Source: Ceratodon purpureus (lineage: Eukaryota; Streptophyta; Bryopsida; Pseudoditrichales; Ditrichaceae). Taken from it: 64,000 nucleotides of DNA. A program made the translations under genes and the position numbers. Shown here in pieces: positions 48,634 to 59,345 of the stretch. Within the stretch, counting starts at the first letter, position 1. Each line of letters begins with the position of its first letter. The stretch is taken from positions 26,034,752 through 26,098,751 of the forward strand of contig CM026421.1 of NCBI GenBank assembly GCA_014871385.1, written 5' to 3'. The notes below the pieces were generated by a model. The model did not search any database and was not told the origin of the DNA. It worked only from the letters and a program-made list of their open reading frames with translations.

Positions 48634-51146
48634 ATGCCTCGGCGAAAAGAAGATCCCATTGTACCTCAAAGTCCTCCCTTGGGACCAATTTCCTTTGAAG
48701 ATCTTGTATGGAAACAAGGAGCACGAAAAGGCTATGGAAACAAGACTACCATCATGCGTGCATACATTCCCTTCGACAGAGTGGGAGATTTTTTAAGGGG
48801 ACAAACATGTGAAGGTGGAATAGAAGTGGGATGGAACGTTGCCGAGAGGATTCAGGGAACACATGTGTTAAGGCCTCAGGTAGACTCTTACATTGAGCAT
48901 GTTTATTATGAGTGTCCTTTTGGTCCTAAAGATCTTAGAGGGGACCCTACTCATCCCCATTCCAAAAAACGGGGATGTTTAGCTAGATTCTCTATCAAGC
49001 AACTCTTGCTTAGGCCAGATGTGGCTGAGGTTGCTTATTACCAGGTTGACCACAATAGGGAAGACGGGACACCTGCACATGGATTAGAAGACAAAGATTC
49101 TATAGGAAGAAAGTCAGCTTATCAACCAAGAATGTCCCTTGAGTTGAAAAAATGGATCAAAACACGTTTAAGTGAAGGATTCACTGCTAAACAAGTTTAT
49201 GAGGAGCATAGACGGAATTGGATTGAGAGGAGGAAGATGAAATGTCTTGAGATCCGTGATGACTTTGTAGAGCTACGGGACATTGCTTATTATGAGAGCA
49301 GACTCAAGATGGGAGTATGGCGTCGACATCCTAATGATTTCGAGAGCGTGAAGATGTGGATGAAGGAACATCCTGAGAATGTCTTTATGTGGCATGAGAA
49401 GGATGATGTGACCGATTTGCCCTTCATACTTGGAATTCAAACTCCTTGGCAAAAGGAGATGATGCTAAAATATGGACATAACGGGGCCATTGCAATGGAT
49501 GCAACTTTTGGTACAAATGTCCCCAAGTACCCTCTTTATTCTTTGCTTGTTTTTTATCACTGGAGAAATGGCATTCCTGTTGCTTGGGTGTTAAGTAGTC
49601 GATCATCAGAGGAGGATTTAGTAATGTGGTTAGAACCTCTTCGAAGACACTTGGAAGGTACAAGACTTGATTTTTTACCATCATGCTTTATTGTTGATGA
49701 TGCTGTAGAACAGAGGAATGCTTTGAAACGGGCTTGGCCTGAATCAGAGGTTCCTATTTATTTATGTGCTTTCCATGTTCTAAAGAACTGGAAGAACCAC
49801 ATTTGGACCAAAGTACCCAACCTAGGTTCTTTAAGAGAGCTTGTTTATCGGCAATTGCATTCTCTTTTGTACATGCCCATTGAGTACCAAGAAATAGAGG
49901 AGGATTTCTTGAAGCGTACTCGTGTTAGGAGCAAAAACATGTTCAACTTTCTGTATATCAAAAGCATGGAAGAGTACATTGAGGTCTATTATGATCATCA
50001 AGGTGAGTTTCTCTTTGTACCATTTCGAAAAGTACTTGATATTTCCATTTCCAATTCTTATAATTGTTTTTGGTTTATAGAGTGAAAGCATTATTCATGG
50101 AAGTCTGTCATTTTATGTACAAACCTCAATACCAAAATAACATTATGTATTTTATTCTTTTCACAGAGATGTATCTTATTGGTCATCGAAGGAACCCCCA
50201 CTCCAATCAAGACACACAAGCTAGCATTGAGTCATACCATGCTGCTCTTAAGAGGTGGATGAAGATTGACAATCACCAGCTTCGAGGGAGGAGGATGGAT
50301 TCTCTAGTATGGCGGTTGACTAATCCAATAGAGACACATTACATGTACAACGATGGGAGGAAGCTAAACGGCTTTGTATTGAATAAGCACGTTGAGAAGA
50401 TTGTGGCAAGCGGAATTGCCAAGGCTAAGGGTATACCTATCGAACATATTCGAAGACATTATGCAATTGAAGGACTCTGGCAGGTGCATTCTCAAAGTGC
50501 CCTTGGGCGATGGTATGACATTATGGATCCTTATATCAAGTATGCCTCATGTTCTTGTGAATGGGCCATACGTGGGAACATGTGCAAACATCAACTTGTT
50601 ATTATCAAGTGTTCCACCGATATCTCTTGGAATGACATGTTAGAGTTCCTTGGTACTTACTATGGCTCGGTCCGTGGAGGGCTTCAGGCTATGTTTGAGC
50701 ATAGTGTTCCAATAGACCCATTTGAAGACATCGAAGGAGATGAAGATGAAGAGGATATTGAGGATGTTACTAACATACATGACAACTTCGCTCCACAAGA
50801 CTTTAATGGAGCAAGTACGTCTAGAGATTTTGATGGTGTTAGGCAAACTCAACCTTCCATAGAAGGATCTTTACAAGTAATTGATAAACTTGTAGAAGAG
50901 TCTAGAGAATTAGCACTTGAAGGTGGTTTAGAATTGGTCCAACACCTCCAAGCCATGATGACAAAAGTCGTCACAAGCGTCAGACGAATTCGGGCACAAC
51001 AAAGTGCTGAGAGTTTGCATCCTCAAACCGTATTCAAGGTAGTCAATGATGGTTTGGGCTCTTCAATTGTTCGAAGAAAGGATTACCGAGAAATAGCTAT
51101 GTCAAGAATGTCCACTCAGAAGAAAAGGAAAAGTACAGCGTTGTAG
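48634..51146 (+). CDS. MULE transposase with DDE core and SWIM zinc finger, 2 exons, 782 aa
   Basis: Exons 48,634–50,002 and 50,167–51,146 join in phase (CAAG^GTGAGT, TTTTCACAG^AG). The start MPRRKE follows a likely acceptor (CCATGTATAG^) at about 48,630, so a 5' leader intron is probable. The catalytic core has Asp289 (AMDATFGTN), Asp355/356 (FIVDDAVEQ) and Glu478 (QASIESYHAALKRW), with CAFHVLKNW between. The SWIM motif follows: Cys585-x-Cys587, then Cys596-x-His598 (CSCEW...NMCKH). The N-terminal third is a likely DNA-binding region (YYECPFG, then RGCLARFSIKQLL). The C-terminus is acidic, then basic (STQKKRKSTAL). The product would cut at the TIRs and insert with a 9–11-bp stagger. No stop or frameshift. 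Convergent with the accessory gene at 52,354. Confidence 0.93.
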
Positions 51147-51478
51147 TAATTTATTGAAGACTTATTTTGGTTGTAAAAGTTTTATTTTTTAAAATATTAA
51201 AGGTTACTGTGAAGAAGTACTATTGCACATTAATAAATGTTTTTTTAATGAATGCATAAAATTCAAAATGTTTAGGTGGTGTGTCTTGTATAATTTTAAA
51301 GGAAACCATCAAAATAATAATTTTAATGATTTTTGAACTCTTATTATAACTTCGTGTCTATACTCATCACAATTTTTATTTTAAAAAGAAGTTCCATCAT
51401 TCTCTTGTAATTGGTTGGAATGATGAGCTTTGTAAAATTCACCTTCACCCAAAAAAAAATTTACAAGAGCCTCAAGAG

Positions 51479-52041
51479 AATACCCATCACGAATTAGTTT
51501 TAGGCACAATAATTATATCTCTGGTTTTAAACTTCAAGGTGCTTGACCTCGGAATACCCATCTCAATGAGTCTTTGAATATATCATGAGCTTAGAGCAAT
51601 ACCCATCTCGTAGTTATTTTCAAGTATCACATGACCCAAGTGCGATACCCATCACGAATTTGTTTTCAACTATCACATAACTTGAGTGTAATACCCATCA
51701 CGAATCAATTTTTGGCTCAATAATTATATCTCTGGTTTTTAGAGTCAAGGTGCTTGACTCCGCAATACCCATCTCAAGGAGTCTTTGAATATATCATGAG
51801 CTTAGAGCAATACCCATGTCGAAGTTATTTTCAACTATCACATGACCCAAGTGCAATACCCATCACGAAGCAAATTTCAACTATCACATGAGTTAAGTAT
51901 AATACCCATCATGAAATAGTTTTGAGCTCAATAATTATATCTCTGATTTTTAAGCCCTAAGGCTCATAATCTCAACAATACTCATGTCGAAAAACTTTGA
52001 TATATCACAAAAGCTTAGGGGCAAAGGAAATACCCATCACG
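51479..52041 (-). repeat. Right array: 11 copies of the same motif, inverted (AATACCCATCAC)
   Basis: Copies begin at 51,479, 51,553, 51,598, 51,644, 51,690, 51,764, 51,809, 51,855, 51,901, 51,977 and 52,029. The motif is the reverse complement of the left-array motif (one copy is AATACTCATG). Spacings are 74, 45, 46, 46, 74, 45, 46, 46, 76 and 52 bp, which gives a 211-bp higher-order unit of four motifs. Each unit also carries TCTCTGGTTTT and CAAGGTGCTTGA; the latter's reverse complement TCAAGCACCTTTGAAG appears near 47,612 on the left side. The array begins about 335 bp after the transposase stop codon. Confidence 0.95.
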
Positions 52042-52353
52042 AAACAATTTTGTGGGAAATAGTTAAATCTCTAAAGTGCAAAACCTTGACAACCTTGAAC
52101 TTGGAAATACATATATTTAGATGGTTTATAATGAACTCACAAATTCGTTTGCAAATTTCTTTTCTATAAGATGATGGAAAAGATTTATGAAATAAAGATG
52201 TTTCAAGTAATTCACAAAATTGACATTCCAAGTAAAACAATGATATGCAAAATTGGATACTTCATATTCCACAATATTATTTCAACCATCACAATGAGGT
52301 TGGAAACAAGTCAATCTAGAAAAAAGGCTACAAAACCAAAAGCACTAATGTAA

Positions 52354-53807
52354 TTAGAAATCGTAAACATCCTCTCCGTTTCCTTGGTCTTCTCTCACTT
52401 CACTTCCTTCTCCTTCAATTCCACCATTTCCTCCAACTCCACCATCTCTTGCATTATCTTCTCTTTCTTCATCTTCTTCTCCATTAGCTCCACCATCCTC
52501 TTCATGTTCTTCTTCATCATCATGATTGTCTCCATCGTCATCATCATCGGTTTGTGAAACTATCTCTTCATAAGTATCTTCTTCAACCTCATCTTCTCCA
52601 CTTCCCTCTTCTCCACTATTGAAGATATCATCACCTAGGCCATGTTTTGCACGGTACGAATCACATGCAACTTCCACACGCTCCATTCTTGACACATTCT
52701 CCATCTCATAAAACTTGGTCTTCAAAAACAAGTATCTTGCAATCCACTTATCCTCCCCCGTGATGAGACTATACAAAAAAAAATTAAAATAATACATAAG
52801 TATATGAAAATGTAAAACTCTTAACATAAACATAAACAATGACAATCTTTAGAAGAAGAGAAGAAATTTAAACTCACATGTTTTTCATACTCTTTGCACG
52901 GTGCCACTTCACAATTGAAGCCACCAAACCCTTTCTCTCCTTCTCATTCCTTTCCCACTTGGAATAATAAAAGAGTTCTTGAAAATCCTTGGTCACTTTC
53001 TTGTTGTTTTGAGGGTTTGATCTCACCAAATCTGCAAGGGCCTCCAAGTTGTGCAATTTCTCAATCTTGGAGAAATTGAGATTACCTTTGCCCAAAGACT
53101 CAACTCCAAGAAACTCTTCCAACTTCCCACCGTTCTTGATGAGACTAAGAAGGAGTCGGCATTGCCCTGGAGGTGGCTCCTTCCTAGCTCTCTCCTCCAA
53201 TTTCTTCCAAGACATTTGAGCCCTAATGCTCCAAGCTTCCTTCTTCTTCTCAAACTCCTTCTTCTCTCTCAAGTAAGATGTGGTCATAATCTTCAAATTC
53301 GGATTCTTGGTAGTCTTCTTCTTCTTCTTCTTGGTCTTGTCATTCTCATCTTCTTTAGGCCCGGGCTTCAATTTCTCTAACTCCAACTTATGAGCTTTCT
53401 TCATGTGTTCATTGAAGTGATACTTGTGTTTGAAAGGTCCATATGGACACTTCCGATTGTTCACACTTACAAGGCACAAGTAGGGGTCATCTTTACCCTT
53501 ACCTTTGGACCAATGCTCTCCTTCAATTGCATCACCCATCTTTTCCACCACTTTAGGTATCTCATCCCCATTCCTATTCCTCTTCACAATGGCTACAAAA
53601 AATCATAATAACAAATCGTTTAGTTCCAAATAGCATTAGAACTTCTAAACTAAAAACTCCATAATTTCAAATCCAAAATAATTGCAAACATTTCCAAAAA
53701 CATTTAGCTTTACCTTTAGGCAAATGCTCTCCTTGAATTGCATGGTCCAAGTTGTCCACCACTCTAAGTCTCTCACCTCCATTCTTTCTCCTCTTCCTCT
53801 TCACCAT
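52354..53807 (-). CDS. MULE accessory protein: C2H2-like finger, coiled region, acidic tail; 3 coding exons, 407 aa
   Basis: Exons 53,807–53,714, 53,592–52,878 and 52,768–52,354 join in phase (CCTAAAG^GTAAAG; TTTTTTGTAG^CC; ACAT^GTGAGT; TTGTATAG^T), 1224 nt. The only ATG in frame is in the first exon. Exons 1 and 2 start with duplicated sequence: MVKRKRRKNGGERLRVVDNL against VKRNRNGDEIPKVVEKM, then IQGEHLPKG against IEGEHWSKG. A finger-like motif follows (CLVSVNNRKC...FKHKYHFNEHMKKAH), then a Lys-rich segment (KTKKKKKKTTKN), a helical middle part and a long Asp/Glu/Gly tail. I do not recognise the family. Convergent placement beside a MULE transposase recalls mudrB of maize MuDR, but no sequence likeness is claimed. 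A 5' leader exon may lie at about 54,553–54,850. Confidence 0.8.
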
Positions 53808-54552
53808 GGCTACAAAAAATCACATGTTGATTAAAATTCAATTAGTTCCAAATAACATTAGAACCCCTAAACTCAAAATTCCATAATTCTTAATCCAAAA
53901 GGATTGCAATCATTTAAAAAAAAAAACTCCAAGATTGAATGTAATTGCAAATGGACATATAATTGGACATTTAGTACTTTGTAATACAAAACTAAAAGCC
54001 TACAATCAACATTCAACTAAACCTCATATATGTTACACTTTAAGAAGTTCATACAATGAGCAAAGTAGCTAAAACACTAAACCCTAATTCTCCAAAAACA
54101 ATACAAACTTATCAAATGTAAATACAATCCATACATTTCTTCAACACAATTCATACATACAAGAATTGAATGATTCTAAACCAAAGCACAATGAAACATC
54201 AAGACAAATGTAGAAAATAGCTTGCATCAACATACATTAGAAATCATTTGTTCCAAGGTTGAGGCTTCTATTTCTCCTACCTAATACTAATTCTAACTCC
54301 TTTCTTTCTTCTAGAACCTACACTTCAATCTACAAAAAGATAACAAAGAATTCTCAATATAAAATGAAAAACATCCAACTTAAAATCCTACAATATATCT
54401 AACTAAAACTTGTAATTTCAAGGTGAAAACCACTAAAGCAACCAAAACTAGACACAAAGCAAACAATAAGTAGCAATGAAGCAATCATAACAAGGAATAA
54501 TAACAAGGAATAATAACAAGCAATGAATAAATTAAAAAATAAGGACTGTACC

Positions 54553-54850
54553 TGAGGGCGGCCGCAGCGACTTGCTGCAGGATGAGACGGACAGAGCTCC
54601 CGGGGAAGGCGAGGTGGCGAGGGGAGGTGGCGACGGCGATGGCAGGCGACCTGCGGAGACTGACAGGGTCGACGAGGGGGAGGGCAGGGTCGACGAGGGG
54701 GAGGGCGAGAGGCGGGAAGGCGGGAAGGCGGGAAGGGGGCGGGGGAGTGGGAGCGGGGGGGAACAGGGAGCGCTGGAGGGGAACGGCGGGGGGAACGGCG
54801 GGGGGGGGGGGGGAACGGCGCCTAACTGGAGTTAAGTGGAAGGGGAGGGG
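54553..54850 (-). promoter_or_regulatory. GC-rich right arm of the MULE: likely promoter and leader exon of the accessory gene
   Basis: Read on the minus strand, this GC-rich stretch ends in GCCGCCCTCAG^GTACAG, a good splice donor near 54,552. The next acceptor is TTTTTTGTAG^CCATGG just before the accessory gene's ATG. It contains short tandem repeats (AGGGTCGACGAGGGGGAGGG twice, GGCGGGAA three times) and a run of about 14 G. The abrupt change from AT-rich to GC-rich DNA could mean that a host 5' gene end was captured here, as in Pack-MULEs; that is inference. Confidence 0.5.
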
Positions 54851-54877
54851 ATGACGCCCCACACTCTGTCCCGCGAG

Positions 54878-54919
54878 GGTACCAGTGTGGGGGCTGATCC
54901 TCCCTAGGCTGAAGAGAGG
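54878..54919. repeat. Right terminal inverted repeat and target duplication of the MULE
   Basis: The right TIR spans 54,878–54,909 (GGTACCAGTGT to CCTCCCTAGGC). TGAAGAGAGG at 54,910–54,919 repeats the left flank exactly. Confidence 0.88.
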
Positions 54920-56967
54920 GAGTTCGTGAGCAACCTTTGCAGAGAAAGTGAATTTGTGAGAGAAGATCTTTGACTTTGAAGGGTTCGGCATGAATATAGT
55001 GTTGTTCATTCTATTCACTAATCCAATGGCCACTGAACAAAGGATAGTGAATCTAGAGCCACTAGTAGAAATAGGCTCCAAGTACACCGAAAGAAGAAAT
55101 TGGTGTTCAGTTATTTCTGGTCTTGGGCTCTGATTGATTCTTGGGAATTTTTGGCGTAGAGAGTTTGTTGATAGAACTTTGAGGATACTATTATAGTGTG
55201 AATAGGAAACTCCAAAACCATCGACCAATCAGTGTGTCATGCTGCTTTTGTATTCCTCGAGTACTTTGCATATATGCAGAGCATTCTTGAGAAATTATAC
55301 TGTCATTAGGAGAAAAATGGGGTCTTCAAAGGGCCTTGTAAGACAGCCCGGATTAGGTGAGCTTCCTGCCCGCTGACACTTCTCTGCAAAATCTCATTGG
55401 TGGATATCCTGCCCGCTGACAACAAAATTCGCACCGCTGACAACAGGATCCGCTACTGTCCAATGGGGTGACAGCAGTGGGCACATGCTCGTTGACAGTG
55501 TCATTACTGCTTGTATTGTCCAATGGAGTGACAGTAGTGGGCAACGCCTTCGCTGCAAGCGATTGGCTGGACCCCCCAAATGCCAACTACTGGCACTGCT
55601 GGCAGCATTTGGCGACCTGCTGGCACCATTGGTGCCAGCAGGTAAAGTGCACGGGCATGGCCTAATTTTTAGGCACGGATTCCGACCAAAGGCCTTTTGG
55701 AGACCCCAATCTTCCCCTAATGACTTGGTGTGTTGCATTGAAAGTTGCCCCGCTGTGATTCGATTATCAAAAGGACCCAGTCGTCTAAGTTTAGTGATAT
55801 TGAGGAACTGTTATCTTCATGAGCTCCGTTGTGTAGACTCTAGAGGTCAACCAACATCTTTCATCTTATCCCTACGGACTAGCAACTTTCACACACAATC
55901 ATAGATGATGGCTTGTTTTCACATGTCCCATAAGCATTGTGTACCAAACGTCAGTCGTCGAGTATAGAGGCGCCCACTCATTCCCATCTACACATCCAAA
56001 TGGATGCTCAGCAGAGAGTGAAACTATCTCTGTAGACCAAGTAATGTAAATGACCAAAGGAAATCCGCCCCAAATTTCACTTTCCCATGATTTTCGTTCC
56101 AACGGATGTAATTCATATGTTCAACAACATCTGATAATTTACTAGAATGACTAAATTACTAAATCGCAAGATTTACTATTGGGTAACAGCAGCATGGGCC
56201 ATGTGACAACCGCCCAAATTGAACATGATTTGTGGAGACCACGGCGCGAGTTCGATCCCACACCCTTGCACGGAAATAGCCATGTCAGGTGCCGGATTAT
56301 ACCAAATAGAACTTTGAGCACACCATTTTCAAAAGCCCAATTTAGATCCCTTTTTGGTGTAAACTCTGGTGTAGTTGTTTGTGGTTTCCACTAGTGAGCT
56401 ACTCCCCCTTTCGAAGATAAACACTTTCCTACCCTAAACGCCTCAAAGACAACCGACATGTCATCCTCCAAAGGAAATTGTGAGAGAGTAATTTCATTGG
56501 ATGACTCAAATATGGACATTTGATTTGTACAAATGATTCTCTATGTTATAATGATTTTGAAATTTTTGAAATGGATGCCTCAAAAGTGAGGTATTAGCTT
56601 TAGCATCCCCACTTTAAAAGTTTTTTCATTTTCGTTCAACAATATTTGGCCATGATTGTATCAAATTTGCTAAGGCATCTTGAGTAACAAAGTCCTACAA
56701 GCACAAGCACCTCACACAAGTCCACATCACACCATTCTTGCAATCAGCAGATCATGGTAAGTTCCATCATAACAAATCATAATCATTTCAATCCAACACC
56801 ATCCAAACAATTGAACCAACTTCTAGCATTGGACTTGCAACTTTAAACTCAACATCTATACACAGCGTCATTCAAACAACTTGAATCCTAAACTTACAAC
56901 TTCAAATTCTTCTTCAAACACCTAGAATTGCATCTTCAAATCCAACGTAAAAACCCTAGACATGCAA
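54920..56967. other. Intergenic DNA, no gene recognised
   Basis: No credible coding frame: a 247-codon minus-strand open frame crosses the MULE border and is chance. A direct repeat built on TGTCCAATGGGGTGACAG and TGTCCAATGGAGTGACAG lies near 55,457–55,540, with GCCCGCTGACA copies just before. A tRNA-like B-box (GAGTTCGATCCC) lies near 56,248. Confidence 0.4.
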
Positions 56968-56970
56968 TAT

Positions 56971-59214
56971 CACTAATGAGAGGGCCTGTCAATTTGATGA
57001 AATGTGTGACCAATTTTATGACCTCTTCACAATTTGGTGACCGTGTTTCCTCTGTGGTCATCTCCCTTTTTTGGTTGGTCAAGTTGGCCACCCTCGGTTT
57101 AGCCTTTCTAACATATACTGCAAAGTCGTGAATAGTAGTATCGGGTCCCACCGCTACCAGCTGTCACGTAGAGGGAAACGAGGAAATAGTGGTGTGAATT
57201 TGCATTCGTAAGTTTTCACCGATTACATGGAATGTTCTTGCAGTTGATACCCGCAGATATTGCACATACTTGGACATGGAGTATATGAAACTCTAGGTTG
57301 AAAGAAAATCAACCCGGCTGCTGGTCCAAGCAAATACCGGTGGTGTATGCTGAAGCTGAAGCATATGCTGAGAGTGAGGGTGGTGTAAGGGGTGAAGAAG
57401 AGGATGTAGACGATCAGTGAAAGAACTGCAATTTGAGCCATTGATGGTAGTGAGATCTAGCGTCGTCTATAGAGGAAATGAAAATACAGTTGCATTAGGA
57501 ACCTCTCGAGCAAAATTATTCAAGATTGCACAAGAGGCATGAAATAATGAAGGGGAAGAAGCGGTTGCTCAACGCGCAATACCTCGAGACTGCTGCTTTT
57601 GGAGGTCAAATACTCTTTGCAATTGACATTATGCAACCAAACAACAACATCTTTCATACTAGGCCGATTCTCCTGCCTCTCTTCAACACACTAGTGCACG
57701 ACCTTGACCACATCGTACAACTGATCTTCCGAATACTCAGACCACTACCAGAGTGCGGCTGTGCCTGACTGGAACATGTCTCTGTTGCGAGCAACATTGC
57801 ACTTGAGTGGTGTATTACCACTTCCTCGTCCTGCACAATCACACAGCCCACCACGTCAACATTGCCCCAAAGCCTCCATCATCCATCCGCATCGGCAACC
57901 CCCATATCCACCATCTCCTCTTCCACTCCATACTTATGTCGCGACCCAAATCCTCCGGAGGAGAGCACAATAAAGTAGACCACAAAGTCCAAAATGTGAT
58001 CACTAAGAAGTGAATATGAAGTGTGCTGTTTTTTAAAGCTCAAAGCTGATTTTGAGCATTTTGGTGTAGTTTTTGAGCATTTTAGTCACTTTTTCAGATG
58101 TCATAAGGTATCTTACGCGCATCTTCATAAAAAGAACATCCTGAATTGAAACTAAATTTGACCACTAGTTCTAAATCATGAAAATGAACTTTTCCAAAGT
58201 CTTGATTTCTTCATTTGGTGCCCTTTATTGTCGTTAGAGGATGTTTTTCCAATTTAAAAAACAATGTCTAGTGGGAAAAACCTCACAAAAAGTATCGCGA
58301 AAGTGACCCTCTTAAAAAACATCCTTGTAGTACTTTTGGAACCCTAAACCAATCAATGAGTATATGAATTGACTATTTTAGAATACCTCTTAAATATACA
58401 GAGGCCACCACTTAATTAAAAGTGATTTTTTGATAGTTTTTGATTCTTTATAGTCACTTTTTCAAATGACTACATTCACTTTGCTTGGATTTAAAGCCCT
58501 CATACAATAACTTTAAAGTGTCTACTTTGCACGAAACAATTCCAAGTTGTAGAAAAACAAGTTGAGAATCCATATTAGCAAAAAAATTGACTTCAATTAC
58601 ATCTTTCCATCACTTTTGTGCAATTTTTGCACAAGCGCTAAAACTGGCAAATAGCTAAGCACTTTTGTGGTCCACTTTATTGTGCTTCTCCCCCTGCACA
58701 TACAAAACCACATGCCCCAAACCAAACAAGCTTGCTCACCTTCTTACCCCTTTTGTCGACCTCCCTCTCTCGCTTCCACTACGACAACTCAACGTTCTCT
58801 TCTTTCCCTCTCTCTATGGACGTCAAAGCGACCGCCGATGACACACCTCGCGGACTCCTGTCGCGTCTTGGTACATGCTAACGTATTATGGGTAGATGTG
58901 GGGTCGGGGCGTAGATTGTGGCCCACGCGGCTTTGTTCTTATGAAAACGGCTTGAGAGTCTAGAGTTCTGTTGGCCGTAAATTCTCTCTTTGGTTAAATT
59001 TGTGCCGGTTTGAGCTCTAGAATGCGGGTCTAGGTGTACAAAAATACAAGAATTACTGTCAAGTATACCAAAAACAGAATTAGACTCTCAATATGGGGCC
59101 CCACTAGATATGGTGCGCAAGGAGAGTCAATCAATAGAGACTGACATTGACTTTGGTGACCAAGAATTTTTTTGTCATATATTTTGGTCACAAGAACAAG
59201 CTCTCCCACTAGTG
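56971..59214. mobile_element. Second non-autonomous CACTA element, 2.2 kb, with TAT target duplication
   Basis: The left end is CACTAATGAGAGGGCCTG. The right end, read inward, is CACTAGTGGGAGAGCTTG. It is flanked by TAT on both sides (56,968–56,970 and 59,215–59,217). Its first 120 bp follow those of the element at 26,038 closely (GACCTCTTCA, TGGTCATCTC, TTGGTCAAGTTGGCCA). Both contain GCAGTTGATACCCGCAGATA followed by TTGCACATAC. The right ends also match (GGTGACCA, TTTTGGTCAC). There is no transposase gene. The middle differs from the first copy. Confidence 0.85.
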
Positions 59215-59234
59215 TATGGGCGTATTGTAGCCTT

Positions 59235-59345
59235 GCACATCTTTTTTTTTTTTTTCTTTTGAAACAAAAGGCAATAAGGCTTGATGCTTAAAAATAAAAA
59301 GGACACAATCCAAACTTGGCAGTGGGGTAAAGGAGCCATGCATAT
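59235..59345 (-). mobile_element. Possible truncated LINE 3' tail
   Basis: A poly(T) run at about 59,241–59,255 is followed by GAAACAAAAGGCAATAAGGC and TTGATGCTTAAAAATA. This is laid out like the poly(T) and following sequence at 10,606–10,660 of the LINE, reading a minus-strand 3' end. It would be a short 5'-truncated copy. Evidence is pattern only. Confidence 0.35.

Larger units (their letters stand above)
47309..54909. mobile_element. Complete MULE-type DNA transposon, 7.6 kb, with TIRs and 10-bp target duplication
   Basis: The left end (47,309–47,339) begins GCCAGGGAGAATTGA and runs to ACACTGGTACC. The right end (54,878–54,909), read inward, begins GCCTAGGGAGGATCA and runs to ACACTGGTACC. 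That is about 26 of 31 matches with one gap. The flanks carry TGAAGAGAGG at 47,299–47,308 and 54,910–54,919, a 10-bp direct repeat in the range usual for Mutator-like elements. Inside are a MULE transposase gene (48,634–51,146, plus) and a convergent accessory gene (53,807–52,354, minus). Both are open and spliced in phase. Two oppositely oriented 11-copy repeat arrays flank the transposase. Intact ends, duplication and genes suggest a recent, possibly autonomous element. Confidence 0.92.

Noticed and set aside
51479..52041. CRISPR-like array (regularly spaced short repeats)
   Set aside because: The repeat is only about 12 bp, the spacers are themselves related, and the genome is a plant's. 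It is a transposon repeat array.
54485..55228. 247-codon minus-strand open frame
   Set aside because: It runs across the MULE border and target duplication, so it joins element and host DNA. The element part is the GC-rich leader, not a coding exon.
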